Source: Parelusimicrobium sp031549165 (GTDB lineage Bacteria > Elusimicrobiota > Elusimicrobia > Elusimicrobiales > Elusimicrobiaceae). From it: a stretch of DNA of 15,195 nucleotides. Below are positions 6,798-12,824 of the stretch, piece by piece (positions within the stretch are counted from its first letter, which is position 1; each line of letters starts with the position of its first letter). Below the pieces are notes generated by a model, which saw nothing but the letters and a program-made list of their open reading frames with translations, did not search any database and had not been told where the DNA came from. The stretch spans positions 1 to 15,195 of the forward strand of contig JAVBQE010000143.1 in NCBI GenBank assembly GCA_031549165.1, in the 5' to 3' direction. A program made the translations under genes and the position numbers.

Positions 6798-6847
6798 CTT
6801 TTTAATGAATATAAAATGGCATAAAAAACGCCCAAAACCAAATTTGA

Positions 6848-6853
6848 TATAAT
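6848..6853 (+). promoter_or_regulatory. -10 box of the tRNA-Ser gene
   Basis: A perfect TATAAT lies 10 bp upstream of the mature tRNA 5' end. The matching -35 region (around 6825-6830) is A-rich and not recognisable, so the promoter call rests on this box and its position. It faces away from the divergent TATAAT at 6792-6797. Confidence 0.55.
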
Positions 6854-6863
6854 TAATACAGAA

Positions 6864-6950
6864 GGAGAGATGGCCGAGTGGTTTAAGGCGGCAGTCTTGA
6901 AAACTGCTGTACGGGAAACCGTACCGTGGGTTCGAATCCCACTCTCTCCG
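6864..6950 (+). tRNA. tRNA-Ser (anticodon UGA)
   Basis: The 87-nt cloverleaf is complete. The acceptor stem GGAGAGA (6864-6870) pairs with TCTCTCC (6943-6949), with G discriminator at 6950. The anticodon stem is GCAGT/ACTGC with loop CTTGAAA, giving anticodon TGA. A long variable arm (GTACGG-GAAA-CCGTAC) is typical of class II serine tRNAs. The T arm is GTGGG-TTCGAAT-CCCAC. The 3' CCA is not encoded. It reads UCA and other UCN codons. The gene is monocistronic, with its own promoter box and terminator, and an AT-rich accessory-looking gene group follows it. Confidence 0.97.
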
Positions 6951-6961
6951 TTTTACTATAT

Positions 6962-6992
6962 AACGGGCGCTCATATTGGACGCCCGTTTTTT
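6962..6992 (+). terminator. Rho-independent terminator of tRNA-Ser
   Basis: AACGGGCG (6962-6969) pairs with CGCCCGTT (6981-6988) around an 11-nt loop, and a T run continues to 6992 (then CTTTT). It lies 11 bp past the tRNA 3' end. Confidence 0.9.
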
Positions 6993-7017
6993 CTTTTCCT
7001 TAAACCCGGGAAATATT

Positions 7018-7039
7018 GCGCGACAATAGGCTGTCGCGC
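7018..7039 (+). repeat. REP-like palindrome, copy 1
   Basis: GCGCGACA (7018-7025) and TGTCGCGC (7032-7039) form a perfect 8-bp stem with a 6-nt loop, followed by TTGTTTTAT. A near copy lies at 10976-10997 on the other strand. It sits 20 bp before the ATG of the LRR gene, so it could fold in that gene's leader, or act as a second terminator behind the tRNA. Confidence 0.6.
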
Positions 7040-7059
7040 TTGTTTTATAAACTATAAGC

Positions 7060-8109
7060 ATGAAAAACATAGATGAATTAAACGGCCTAAAAGTTAAAGC
7101 GAAAATACGCGGGGAATATGTGGACTGTGTGCTAAGTATAGCCTCCTCTATTCAGTTTAAAAGCGGCAGTTTATTGTTTTGCCAGGATAAGGTTAATATA
7201 GGCATGCCGCCGGACGACAGAGCAAAATATTATGGCAAAACAGGCACCTGCGCTATGAGCGAAATTGATGAGTTTGTTAACGAAGAGCTGGGTATATTTA
7301 TATATAATAATGCACCTGCCCGGAAATCAGCAATTGAAAAAGCCAACTATATTTATTTAAATAATTCTAAAATTAATTTTTATAAATTGCAAAAAATCTG
7401 TGGATACTTTTATTGTAGCAATACGGATGAAATGAATTTTCCTGAATTAACAGAAATAGGAGAAGCCACCGGTGCATGCGATATAAATACACTAAGTTTT
7501 CCAAAACTAGAAAATATACACTTTTTTGGATGTGAAAATGTTTCTCTGGATATGCCAAAACTAAAAACTTTGTCCTGCGAGTTTTTGCATAACACACATA
7601 TTTGCGCGCCTAATTTGATAAAAGCTGATATACTTACCTTGAATAATAAAGACCTCAGCTTCCCCAAATTAGAAGAGGTGAGCGTCTGTCTGGAGGCCAA
7701 AGAAGCGCAAACTGTGTACTTACCTGTGTTAAAAAAATATAATAATTGCCATGACATTCAATTTCAAAAAGCCCGAAAAATCTATATGCCGCTGCTGCAA
7801 ACAAAGTGTAATGTAAGAATTTTTGCATTTGACGCGCAAGAATTGAATGTCGGGCCTCAGGCGGAGTGTCAAATATTTACATACACTCCTAACAAAGATA
7901 AACGCGTAATAAGCAGCACATTTAAATGGGATTTAGATGGTTGTCTGTTATCGCAGTTGATATCAAAACGCAAAGATTATAAAATACTACGTAGTTACGA
8001 AACAGGCAAAATGTTTTATGCCGTTCCCGACGGAAAAAGCTGGATATACTGCAAAGATTCATACGCACTGCGATGGGCGTTAAAAAGAAAAGGAGAGAGA
8101 CCAGAATGA
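7060..8109 (+). CDS. Irregular leucine-rich-repeat-like protein, unknown function
   Basis: The 349-aa product has no signal peptide or membrane span, so it is probably cytoplasmic. Residues about 120-250 hold a repeat with the core [FMLA]-P-x-L-x-x-[ILV]: FPELTEI (127), FPKLENI (147), MPKLKTL (165), APNLIKA (183), FPKLEEV (201), LPVLKKY (221) and MPLLQTK (243). The spacing is 18-22 residues, which fits a BspA-like or irregular LRR solenoid. The N-terminal 110 residues and the C-terminal 70 (with FYAVPDGKSWIYC) are not recognised. It is Cys-rich for a bacterial cytosolic protein. The ATG has no clear Shine-Dalgarno sequence. The stop overlaps the next ATG (ATGA), so it is translationally coupled to the HNH-like gene. 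Base composition is clearly more AT-rich than the left half of the window. Confidence 0.75.
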   Translation: MKNIDELNGLKVKAKIRGEYVDCVLSIASSIQFKSGSLLFCQDKVNIGMPPDDRAKYYGKTGTCAMSEIDEFVNEELGIFIYNNAPARKSAIEKANYIYLNNSKINFYKLQKICGYFYCSNTDEMNFPELTEIGEATGACDINTLSFPKLENIHFFGCENVSLDMPKLKTLSCEFLHNTHICAPNLIKADILTLNNKDLSFPKLEEVSVCLEAKEAQTVYLPVLKKYNNCHDIQFQKARKIYMPLLQTKCNVRIFAFDAQELNVGPQAECQIFTYTPNKDKRVISSTFKWDLDGCLLSQLISKRKDYKILRSYETGKMFYAVPDGKSWIYCKDSYALRWALKRKGERPE

Positions 8110-8741
8110 AAATAGAAACCAAAATGTCACAGGAAAATATTGATTTTCTCAGGCAAAAATTCCCCGATATTTCCGAGGCGGAGTTTGAGGTGTTAAAAGA
8201 GTTTTTTGCATTAAAAGTACTGGGCGTTTTGGACAGCATATCCGCAATGAAAGAATATGATCCGCAGTTTGCTACCTCCAAAGAAGGTATTTATCAGTTT
8301 TTTGTAAATAAAAAACTAAATGGAGATATGACTCTTTTTAACAAATGGCAAAAAGAGCTGAAAAAAGAAATAAAGCGGATAGGCCGTCTGGCTACCAAAG
8401 AAAGGCAAGCAGGCTTTGGAGGCAGACGGGAATTTCTAACGTGGTATTTGCAGATTCCTAAACGCTGCGATTATTGCGGGATAACAGAGAAGGAATATGC
8501 TGAAGCAAGAAGCAAGCTGCTAAAATCAAAAGATAAAAGAAGAAACAGCTTCTGTTTGGAAATAGAAAAAATAATCCCGGACCTAAAGCCCGGCTATTGT
8601 AAAGACAATTGTGTTTTAGCGTGTTATTTGTGTAACAATGACAAAAGCGATATTTTTACCGCTGAGGAATATAGGGCTTCTGATTTTCCTAAAAAAAGAG
8701 CTGAGTATTTAAAAAAAATTATTAAGAACAATAGAGGTTAA
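8106..8741 (+). CDS. HNH-endonuclease-like zinc-cysteine protein
   Basis: The 211-aa product has a helical N-terminal 100 residues, then a treble-clef/HNH-like C-terminal half. CDYC (Cys 121 and 124) pairs with CYLC (Cys 173 and 176) as a likely zinc site. Between and after them come LEIEKIIPDL (151-160), GYCKDNCVLAC (163-173) and CNNDKSD (176-182). This matches the 'D-x-I-x-P...GY...N-V-V-x-x-C-x-x-C-N-x-x-K' pattern of prokaryotic HNH nucleases. The usual Asp-His (DH) is Glu-Lys here (154-155), so catalysis is doubtful or altered. The start at 8106 is chosen over upstream codons because AAGGAGAG (8089-8096) precedes it and it overlaps the LRR stop as ATGA. The next gene begins 1 bp after its stop. 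Confidence 0.7.
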   Translation: MKIETKMSQENIDFLRQKFPDISEAEFEVLKEFFALKVLGVLDSISAMKEYDPQFATSKEGIYQFFVNKKLNGDMTLFNKWQKELKKEIKRIGRLATKERQAGFGGRREFLTWYLQIPKRCDYCGITEKEYAEARSKLLKSKDKRRNSFCLEIEKIIPDLKPGYCKDNCVLACYLCNNDKSDIFTAEEYRASDFPKKRAEYLKKIIKNNRG

Positions 8742-8742
8742 A

Positions 8743-9534
8743 ATGCTGGGAGCTATTATAGGAGACATTGCAGGCTCACGCTTTGAAGGAGTTATAAACC
8801 ACAAATCAAAAGAGTTTGACTTTTTTAATCAACACTGTGATTTTACAGACGATACAGTTTTAACCGTGGCCATAGCCGCCGCCGTTTGGGCATGTAAAGG
8901 CGATTATAAAAAGCTAGGCGAAAACGCTGTTAAAACATTACACTGTTTCGGCCGACTTTACGAAGACAGGGGTTACGGCGGAATGTTTTGCCAATGGCTT
9001 TATTCAAAAAATAAACGCCCCTATAACAGCTACGGCAACGGCGCCGCGATGCGGGTGTCCCCCGTTGCCTGGGCGGCAAAAACATTGCCGCAAGCCAAGG
9101 CTTTTTCCCGTGTGGTTACAGAAGTCACCCATAACCACCCGGAAGGAATAAAAGGCGCAGAGGCAACGGCCGTTTGCATATTCCTCGCCCGCAAAGATTA
9201 CGAGATTGCCAAAATACGCAGGCACATCTCAAAAAACTATTATCCGCTGGATTTTACACTTGACGAAATAAGAGACACTTATGATTTTGACGCCTCCTGT
9301 CAGGGCAGTGTACCTCAAGCAATAGAAGCGTTTTTGGAATCAAACAGCTTTGAAGATGCAATACGCAACGCAATCTCCATCGGAGGGGACAGCGACACCA
9401 TAGCCGCCATAACCGGCAGTATAGCGGAGGCTTATTACGGTATACCTTTAGCGCTTCGCAGGCGCGGGCTTTCTTATCTGGACGTAAATTTTAAAAAAAT
9501 TATAACCGACTTTGAAAAAACTTTTCCACTATAG
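8743..9534 (+). CDS. ADP-ribosylglycohydrolase family protein (DraG-like)
   Basis: Members of this all-helical family use two Mg2+ or Mn2+ ions to remove ADP-ribose from proteins (such as DraG) or nucleic acids. The 263-aa product is full length with all signature motifs: GDIAGSRFE (7-15), FTDDTVLT (34-41, TDDT metal ligands), YGNGAAMRVSP (97-107), VTHNHPEGI (128-136) and the C-terminal IGGDSDTIAAITGSIAEA (213-230, metal site D216/D218/T219). It should be catalytically competent. A ribosome site AGAGG lies 5 bp before the ATG, inside the end of the HNH-like gene. No ADP-ribosyltransferase is in the window, so the writer that this enzyme opposes is unknown. Confidence 0.95.
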   Translation: MLGAIIGDIAGSRFEGVINHKSKEFDFFNQHCDFTDDTVLTVAIAAAVWACKGDYKKLGENAVKTLHCFGRLYEDRGYGGMFCQWLYSKNKRPYNSYGNGAAMRVSPVAWAAKTLPQAKAFSRVVTEVTHNHPEGIKGAEATAVCIFLARKDYEIAKIRRHISKNYYPLDFTLDEIRDTYDFDASCQGSVPQAIEAFLESNSFEDAIRNAISIGGDSDTIAAITGSIAEAYYGIPLALRRRGLSYLDVNFKKIITDFEKTFPL

Positions 9535-9545
9535 TTTTAAATTTT

Positions 9546-10040
9546 ATGATAACTTTTGAAAAAGTAACATCTAAAAATTTGCATACCGCACGGGCAACGC
9601 ATAAGCGTATTTTTTATAAAACTGATGCAGAACAAGATTTTACTGCCAGTATAAATAAAGACGCTTACTATAAAGACATAATTTATTGGCTTGTTAAAGA
9701 TAGGGGAGTTTATGTCGGCATTATAGGGTTGTATTGCTGCAAAAAACATACTAAATATAATTCTGCCTGGATTGGGTGGTTTGGAATTTTAAAGCGGTTC
9801 CGCGCTCAAGGATATGCGAAAAAAGCATTTAATTTTTTTGAAAGGCAGGCCAAAAAGAAAGGCTATAAATATATCCGGGTATATACCGATAAAACAGCAT
9901 ACAAAACCGCCGTTAAATTCTACACAAAGCAAAATATGCTTTCTGAAGAGTATTTAAAAAAGAAAAATATATTAATCTTTTCCAAAAGCATAACAGGCTC
10001 TAAAATAACCCTCTGGAATAATAAAGACTTAGCTGTTTAA
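9546..10040 (+). CDS. GNAT-family N-acetyltransferase
   Basis: The 164-aa product shows a GNAT core: GVYVGIIGLYCC (54-65, central strands), WIGWFGILKRFRAQGYAKKAFNF (from 75; acetyl-CoA loop R86-A-Q-G-Y-A91), and YIRVYTDKT...AVKFYTKQNM (109-131, motif B). It is Lys- and Tyr-rich with AT-rich codons, like the preceding three genes. It starts 11 bp after the ADP-ribosylglycohydrolase stop, with no clear Shine-Dalgarno sequence, and converges on the deiminase gene only 16 bp later. The substrate is unknown; such enzymes acetylate amines of small molecules, antibiotics, toxins or proteins. Confidence 0.88.
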   Translation: MITFEKVTSKNLHTARATHKRIFYKTDAEQDFTASINKDAYYKDIIYWLVKDRGVYVGIIGLYCCKKHTKYNSAWIGWFGILKRFRAQGYAKKAFNFFERQAKKKGYKYIRVYTDKTAYKTAVKFYTKQNMLSEEYLKKKNILIFSKSITGSKITLWNNKDLAV

Positions 10041-10056
10041 AATACAACACCGGCAG

Positions 10057-10941
10057 CTAACTGCACCTGCGGTATATTTCATTTACGGACCGCTCTTCGC
10101 TGTAGTATAAAACCTGCGTTAAACAATGCAGAGAGCCGCCGTGTTTGGAAATCCCCTCGCAATCCACGCCTATGACGGGTTTTAGCGTGTTTTGCTTGAT
10201 TATTGCCAACGCTTCGCCGTCCTCTGCCAAATTATACTGCGCAACAAAAATTGCCCTGCTTGTTTCCAGAAAATTTACGTATATCCCTTTTGCCCCAAAA
10301 TTGTCGTCGGGAGAGCTCCATAAGGGCAACTCCACTATTTTAAACTGTGGAAATTTTGCTTTTATTATTTGCTTACATTTTGATAAATGCTTAGCCGAGC
10401 GCGAATCACATGGCTTGTTGGTAAGCAAAATATCATCGCCTAAAAACTGCATAAAGCCGTCTATGTGAACAAAAGGATCATACTTATCATGCGGGTTGGG
10501 CAGCCAGATTATTTCTTCTAAATTTAAGCTTTCTTTCAGGCGCAGGCTGATATCTGTGTAAGTAGTGCCTTTGCGTATGCTCGCTTTCTCAAACGCCAGC
10601 GCTACGCCACGGCGGTTGTAGGTAATATTACCGCCGTCCATGCGTATGTTAAGAGGCGCGGCGGCGGGAAATAATTTATTTACTTCCGCGCGGATTTGCG
10701 CATAAATGTTTTTATACTGCGCGCGTTTGTGGGTGGGATCATAAAACATTGTGTGCAGGCTGTTATTTTCAATATTTTGCAAAGGCAAAAAGTCCCGCAC
10801 CCAAATGTCGCACAGACGCAACGGGCAGTGCTTGTGGAACTGAGAAAGCGCGTCCTGAAAGTTCTTATAAAAAGCCTCAAACTCCGGGTAAAGACGCATA
10901 ATATCCGGCGTCGGAAATGCGGTAAAAATATATTCTGCCAT
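10057..10941 (-). CDS. Agmatine deiminase / peptidylarginine deiminase family protein
   Basis: Family members hydrolyse a guanidino group (agmatine to N-carbamoylputrescine, or arginine in peptides) through a covalent Cys intermediate. The core motifs are present: IWVRDFLP (46-53, catalytic Asp 50), IRMDGGNI (99-106), VHIDGFMQFL (158-167, His 159 and Asp 161) and KHGGSLHCLTQ (267-277, nucleophile Cys 273). At 294 aa it is shorter than typical AguA enzymes (about 350). It starts directly at FTAFPTPD, so the usual N-terminal strand with the W-P segment is missing or reduced. GGGGG about 8 bp before the ATG supports this start. No N-carbamoylputrescine amidase or polyamine gene is adjacent, so agmatine as substrate is only a guess. 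Confidence 0.85.
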   Translation of the reverse strand: MAEYIFTAFPTPDIMRLYPEFEAFYKNFQDALSQFHKHCPLRLCDIWVRDFLPLQNIENNSLHTMFYDPTHKRAQYKNIYAQIRAEVNKLFPAAAPLNIRMDGGNITYNRRGVALAFEKASIRKGTTYTDISLRLKESLNLEEIIWLPNPHDKYDPFVHIDGFMQFLGDDILLTNKPCDSRSAKHLSKCKQIIKAKFPQFKIVELPLWSSPDDNFGAKGIYVNFLETSRAIFVAQYNLAEDGEALAIIKQNTLKPVIGVDCEGISKHGGSLHCLTQVLYYSEERSVNEIYRRCS

Positions 10942-10975
10942 AATGCCCCCGTTTTATTAAAAGTATAGCTTTAAG

Positions 10976-10997
10976 GGGCGACAGCATTATGTCGCGC
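10976..10997 (-). repeat. REP-like palindrome, copy 2
   Basis: On the minus strand GCGCGACA, a 6-nt loop and TGTCGCCC form a 6-bp perfect stem (GCGACA/TGTCGC at 10978-10983 and 10990-10995). The left arm and most of the right arm are identical to those of the copy at 7018-7039. It begins at the last base of the stop codon of the membrane protein gene and may act as a transcript 3'-end hairpin, though no U run follows. Confidence 0.6.
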
Positions 10998-11536
10998 TAT
11001 CTATTGTGTTTTACTACTTTGATAACGCTTAACACAAAATCCGAGAGCATGAATGCAGCTATTAATAACGCAAGCGAGCCGCCAAAACGCAGATATAGAT
11101 AGTTAATGCCTTCTGCCACTTTGGGGTTGACAACCTTAACTATCAGCACGCAGCACACGCCCCAAAATATTGTTACCGGCAGGCATATGCGGCCGTGAAT
11201 GTTTAAAAAATATTTGCTGTAGTCCCACAGTTTTAAATTTAAAAATTTTTCCAGCGCAAAACCTGTATAATACTCAAGCGCAGTAACGATAAACGCAGAC
11301 GCCAGGAAAAGCACAAACACATTTTTAGTAATATACGGATGCACAAGATATAAAAGCAGCAAAACCCCAAACCCATACACCGGACAATACGGCCCGTACA
11401 AAAAACCACGCGCTACGTAATGTCCGTCCGATAGAGAACAGTAAAGCGTCTCCCACATCCACCCGATAACGGAGTAGATGAAAAAATATAACACCAGCTC
11501 AGAAAACAGCATACCCCACCTCTTCTTTTCTGCCAT
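10997..11536 (-). CDS. Putative ABC-transporter permease-like membrane protein (CmpB family)
   Basis: The 179-aa product is very hydrophobic, with about five predicted membrane spans (around residues 10-28, 50-67, 70-90, 118-134 and 150-170). The pattern YSVIGWMWET, then GFLYGPYCPVYGFG, ALEYYTGFALEK and LWDYSKYFLNIHGRICL matches the 'ABC_trans_CmpB' family of small membrane proteins. The name is historical and no ATPase partner is nearby, so transport is unproven. A GAAAGGGG ribosome site precedes the ATG, and a TATAAT box lies at 11557-11562. It is divergent from the secreted-protein gene and 55 bp upstream of the deiminase gene, with which it may be co-transcribed. Confidence 0.83.
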   Translation of the reverse strand: MAEKKRWGMLFSELVLYFFIYSVIGWMWETLYCSLSDGHYVARGFLYGPYCPVYGFGVLLLLYLVHPYITKNVFVLFLASAFIVTALEYYTGFALEKFLNLKLWDYSKYFLNIHGRICLPVTIFWGVCCVLIVKVVNPKVAEGINYLYLRFGGSLALLIAAFMLSDFVLSVIKVVKHNR

Positions 11537-11556
11537 ATTTGTCCCCTTTCTCCCTA

Positions 11557-11575
11557 ATTATATACAAAATTTTGT
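11557..11575 (-). promoter_or_regulatory. Divergent promoter region with -10 box and 12-bp palindrome
   Basis: A minus-strand TATAAT (11557-11562) directs the CmpB-like gene. Immediately upstream lies the perfect palindrome ACAAAATTTTGT (11564-11575), inside the spacer and shared with the start of the + gene. The palindrome could be an operator, but AT-rich palindromes arise often by chance. Confidence 0.4.
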
Positions 11576-11586
11576 TAAATATTAAT

Positions 11587-12327
11587 ATGTTAAAAAAATA
11601 TCTATTTGCTTCTCTGTTTTTCCTCTTCCCGCTGTGCGTAAATGCGGGCAGCGCGCATGTGCTTGTAGCCTTATGCGACAATGAATATCAGGGCATTGTG
11701 CCCGTACCCGCCGCCATAGGCAAAGGCGACGACGCGCAGCATAACCTCTACTGGGGCGCCATGTACGGCGCAAGGACTTTCCTTAGAAAATCTGAAGAGT
11801 GGATATTGATGGAAGAAATTAAAAATCCGTCTGATACAATTTTGGTAAGAAGCGTATTTAAAAATAAAAACACTGATGACTTTGCCGTGCTGGACGCGTA
11901 TGACGGCAAATATATAGCCCAAACCACAGACGATTTTTTTAACTTTGCCGCAGGCCTTAAGAAACAAAAAATAAAAATTAAAGATGAAGAAATAAATATC
12001 GCAGGCAGCGCAGACTTAGTGGTCTACTTAGGCCACAACGGACTTATGGACTTTGACTTGCCCTCTTACCCACAAGGAACCTCCGGCAATGCCGCCGCCG
12101 TGCTGGCCTGTTACAGCAAAATCTATTTTGAAGATAAACTTACACGCGCAGGCGCAAAGCCTGTGCTGCTCACCAAAAGTAAAATGGCGCCGGAAGGTTA
12201 TGTGCTAAAAGCGCTGCTTGATTCCTGGGCACAAAAAAAGGACTGCGCCCTCTGTAAAGAAAGCGCAGCCGGTGCTTATGCTAAATACCAAAATATTACT
12301 CTAAAAGCAGCAAAGAGTGTTTTTTAG
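11587..12327 (+). CDS. Secreted conserved protein with His...Cys motifs (possible clan CD-like hydrolase)
   Basis: The 246-aa product has a clear signal peptide (MLKKYLFASLFFLFPLCVNA, cleavage before GSAHV). The mature part begins with VLVALCDNEYQGIVPVP and has GDDAQHNLYWGAMYGARTF (48-66), ADLVVYLGHNGLMDF (142-156) and AAVLACYSKIYFEDKL (170-185). A His after a hydrophobic strand (H150) followed by a Cys after the next strand (C175) recalls the catalytic dyad of clan CD peptidases. The spacing is short and this is only a resemblance. I recall similar uncharacterised bacterial proteins but cannot name the family. Two further Cys pairs are present. The start at 11587 is favoured over the upstream TTG at 11539 because it opens the signal peptide; no Shine-Dalgarno sequence is seen. 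Its TAG overlaps the stop of the convergent pilin. Confidence 0.75.
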   Translation: MLKKYLFASLFFLFPLCVNAGSAHVLVALCDNEYQGIVPVPAAIGKGDDAQHNLYWGAMYGARTFLRKSEEWILMEEIKNPSDTILVRSVFKNKNTDDFAVLDAYDGKYIAQTTDDFFNFAAGLKKQKIKIKDEEINIAGSADLVVYLGHNGLMDFDLPSYPQGTSGNAAAVLACYSKIYFEDKLTRAGAKPVLLTKSKMAPEGYVLKALLDSWAQKKDCALCKESAAGAYAKYQNITLKAAKSVF

Positions 12328-12758
12328 AGAATACACCAGTTTGTTTTGCAGGTGGACATTACTCGGGGGCAGTCCGGCCCGGTGCAGGCGACTGTGGGCG
12401 CATTGTTGCTTCCGTAATACATCATAAGCATATAGCCCTGCGTAGGAATAGAACCGGTGTAGCCGAGGCTGCCGTTACGCACCACTCTGATAAACCCTGT
12501 GGAGTTGTCGTAAAGAATAAAAAAGTCCTTCATCGCCGGGATCTGCACGTCTAAATCCGTAAGCGCGTTAGGGCGCTCATTTCTGGAGGCCATTAAATAC
12601 CTGGACATGGACCCGGATAACGCCTTCTGCACTGATGCCGCTTCCACAAAGCGGCTTCTTTCCACAGATTTTTGGTACTGCGGAAGTGCTACTGCGGACA
12701 AAATACCTATAATAAGTACTACTACCAGAAGCTCAATCAATGTAAAACCTTTTTTCAT
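12324..12758 (-). CDS. Type IV pilin-like (prepilin N-methylation) protein
   Basis: The 144-aa product has a textbook prepilin leader MKKG|FTLIE: cleavage by the prepilin peptidase after Gly4, N-methylation of Phe5, and Glu at +5. A hydrophobic helix follows to about residue 25, then ALPQYQKSVERSRFVEA. The C-terminal globular region has four Cys (125, 130, 137 and 142) that could form two disulfides. The start is set by AAGGAGA (12765-12771) 6 bp upstream; the longer reading frame to 12848 would bury the leader. It is PilE/PilA- or T2SS-pseudopilin-like. Single scattered pilin genes of this kind are common in Elusimicrobiota. No pilus machinery is adjacent. It may be a minor pilin or a secretion pseudopilin. 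Confidence 0.93.
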   Translation of the reverse strand: MKKGFTLIELLVVVLIIGILSAVALPQYQKSVERSRFVEAASVQKALSGSMSRYLMASRNERPNALTDLDVQIPAMKDFFILYDNSTGFIRVVRNGSLGYTGSIPTQGYMLMMYYGSNNAPTVACTGPDCPRVMSTCKTNWCIL

Positions 12759-12795
12759 CTTGTTTCTCCTTGCGTCAAATACATTTGATAATACT

Positions 12796-12824
12796 ATATT
12801 ACTATTTAAAAATTGCCTTGTAAA
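12796..12824 (-). promoter_or_regulatory. Promoter of the pilin gene
   Basis: On the minus strand TTTACA (12819-12824, five of six consensus bases), a 17-bp spacer and TAATAT (12796-12801) lie upstream of the pilin. They overlap the last codons of the preceding gene, implying a separately started pilin transcript with a leader of about 30 nt. Confidence 0.5.

Noticed and set aside
6759..7070. 103-aa minus-strand reading frame across the tRNA-Ser gene
   Set aside because: It is antisense to a complete tRNA and its terminator; the 'REWDSNPRYGFP' segment is a well-known spurious translation of antisense tRNA sequence.
8073..8105. Earlier start for the HNH-like protein
   Set aside because: The 8106 ATG has a good AAGGAGAG site and the common ATGA overlap; the extension is only a Lys/Arg-rich stretch read from the end of the LRR gene.
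6864..10040. Integrated element with attachment repeats at tRNA-Ser
   Set aside because: No integrase is present, and I saw no second copy of the tRNA 3' end (GGTTCGAATCCCAC...) in the window. Only the position and AT-rich composition remain suggestive.
11539..11586. Upstream TTG start for the secreted protein
   Set aside because: It would add 16 residues ahead of a clean signal peptide and has no ribosome site.
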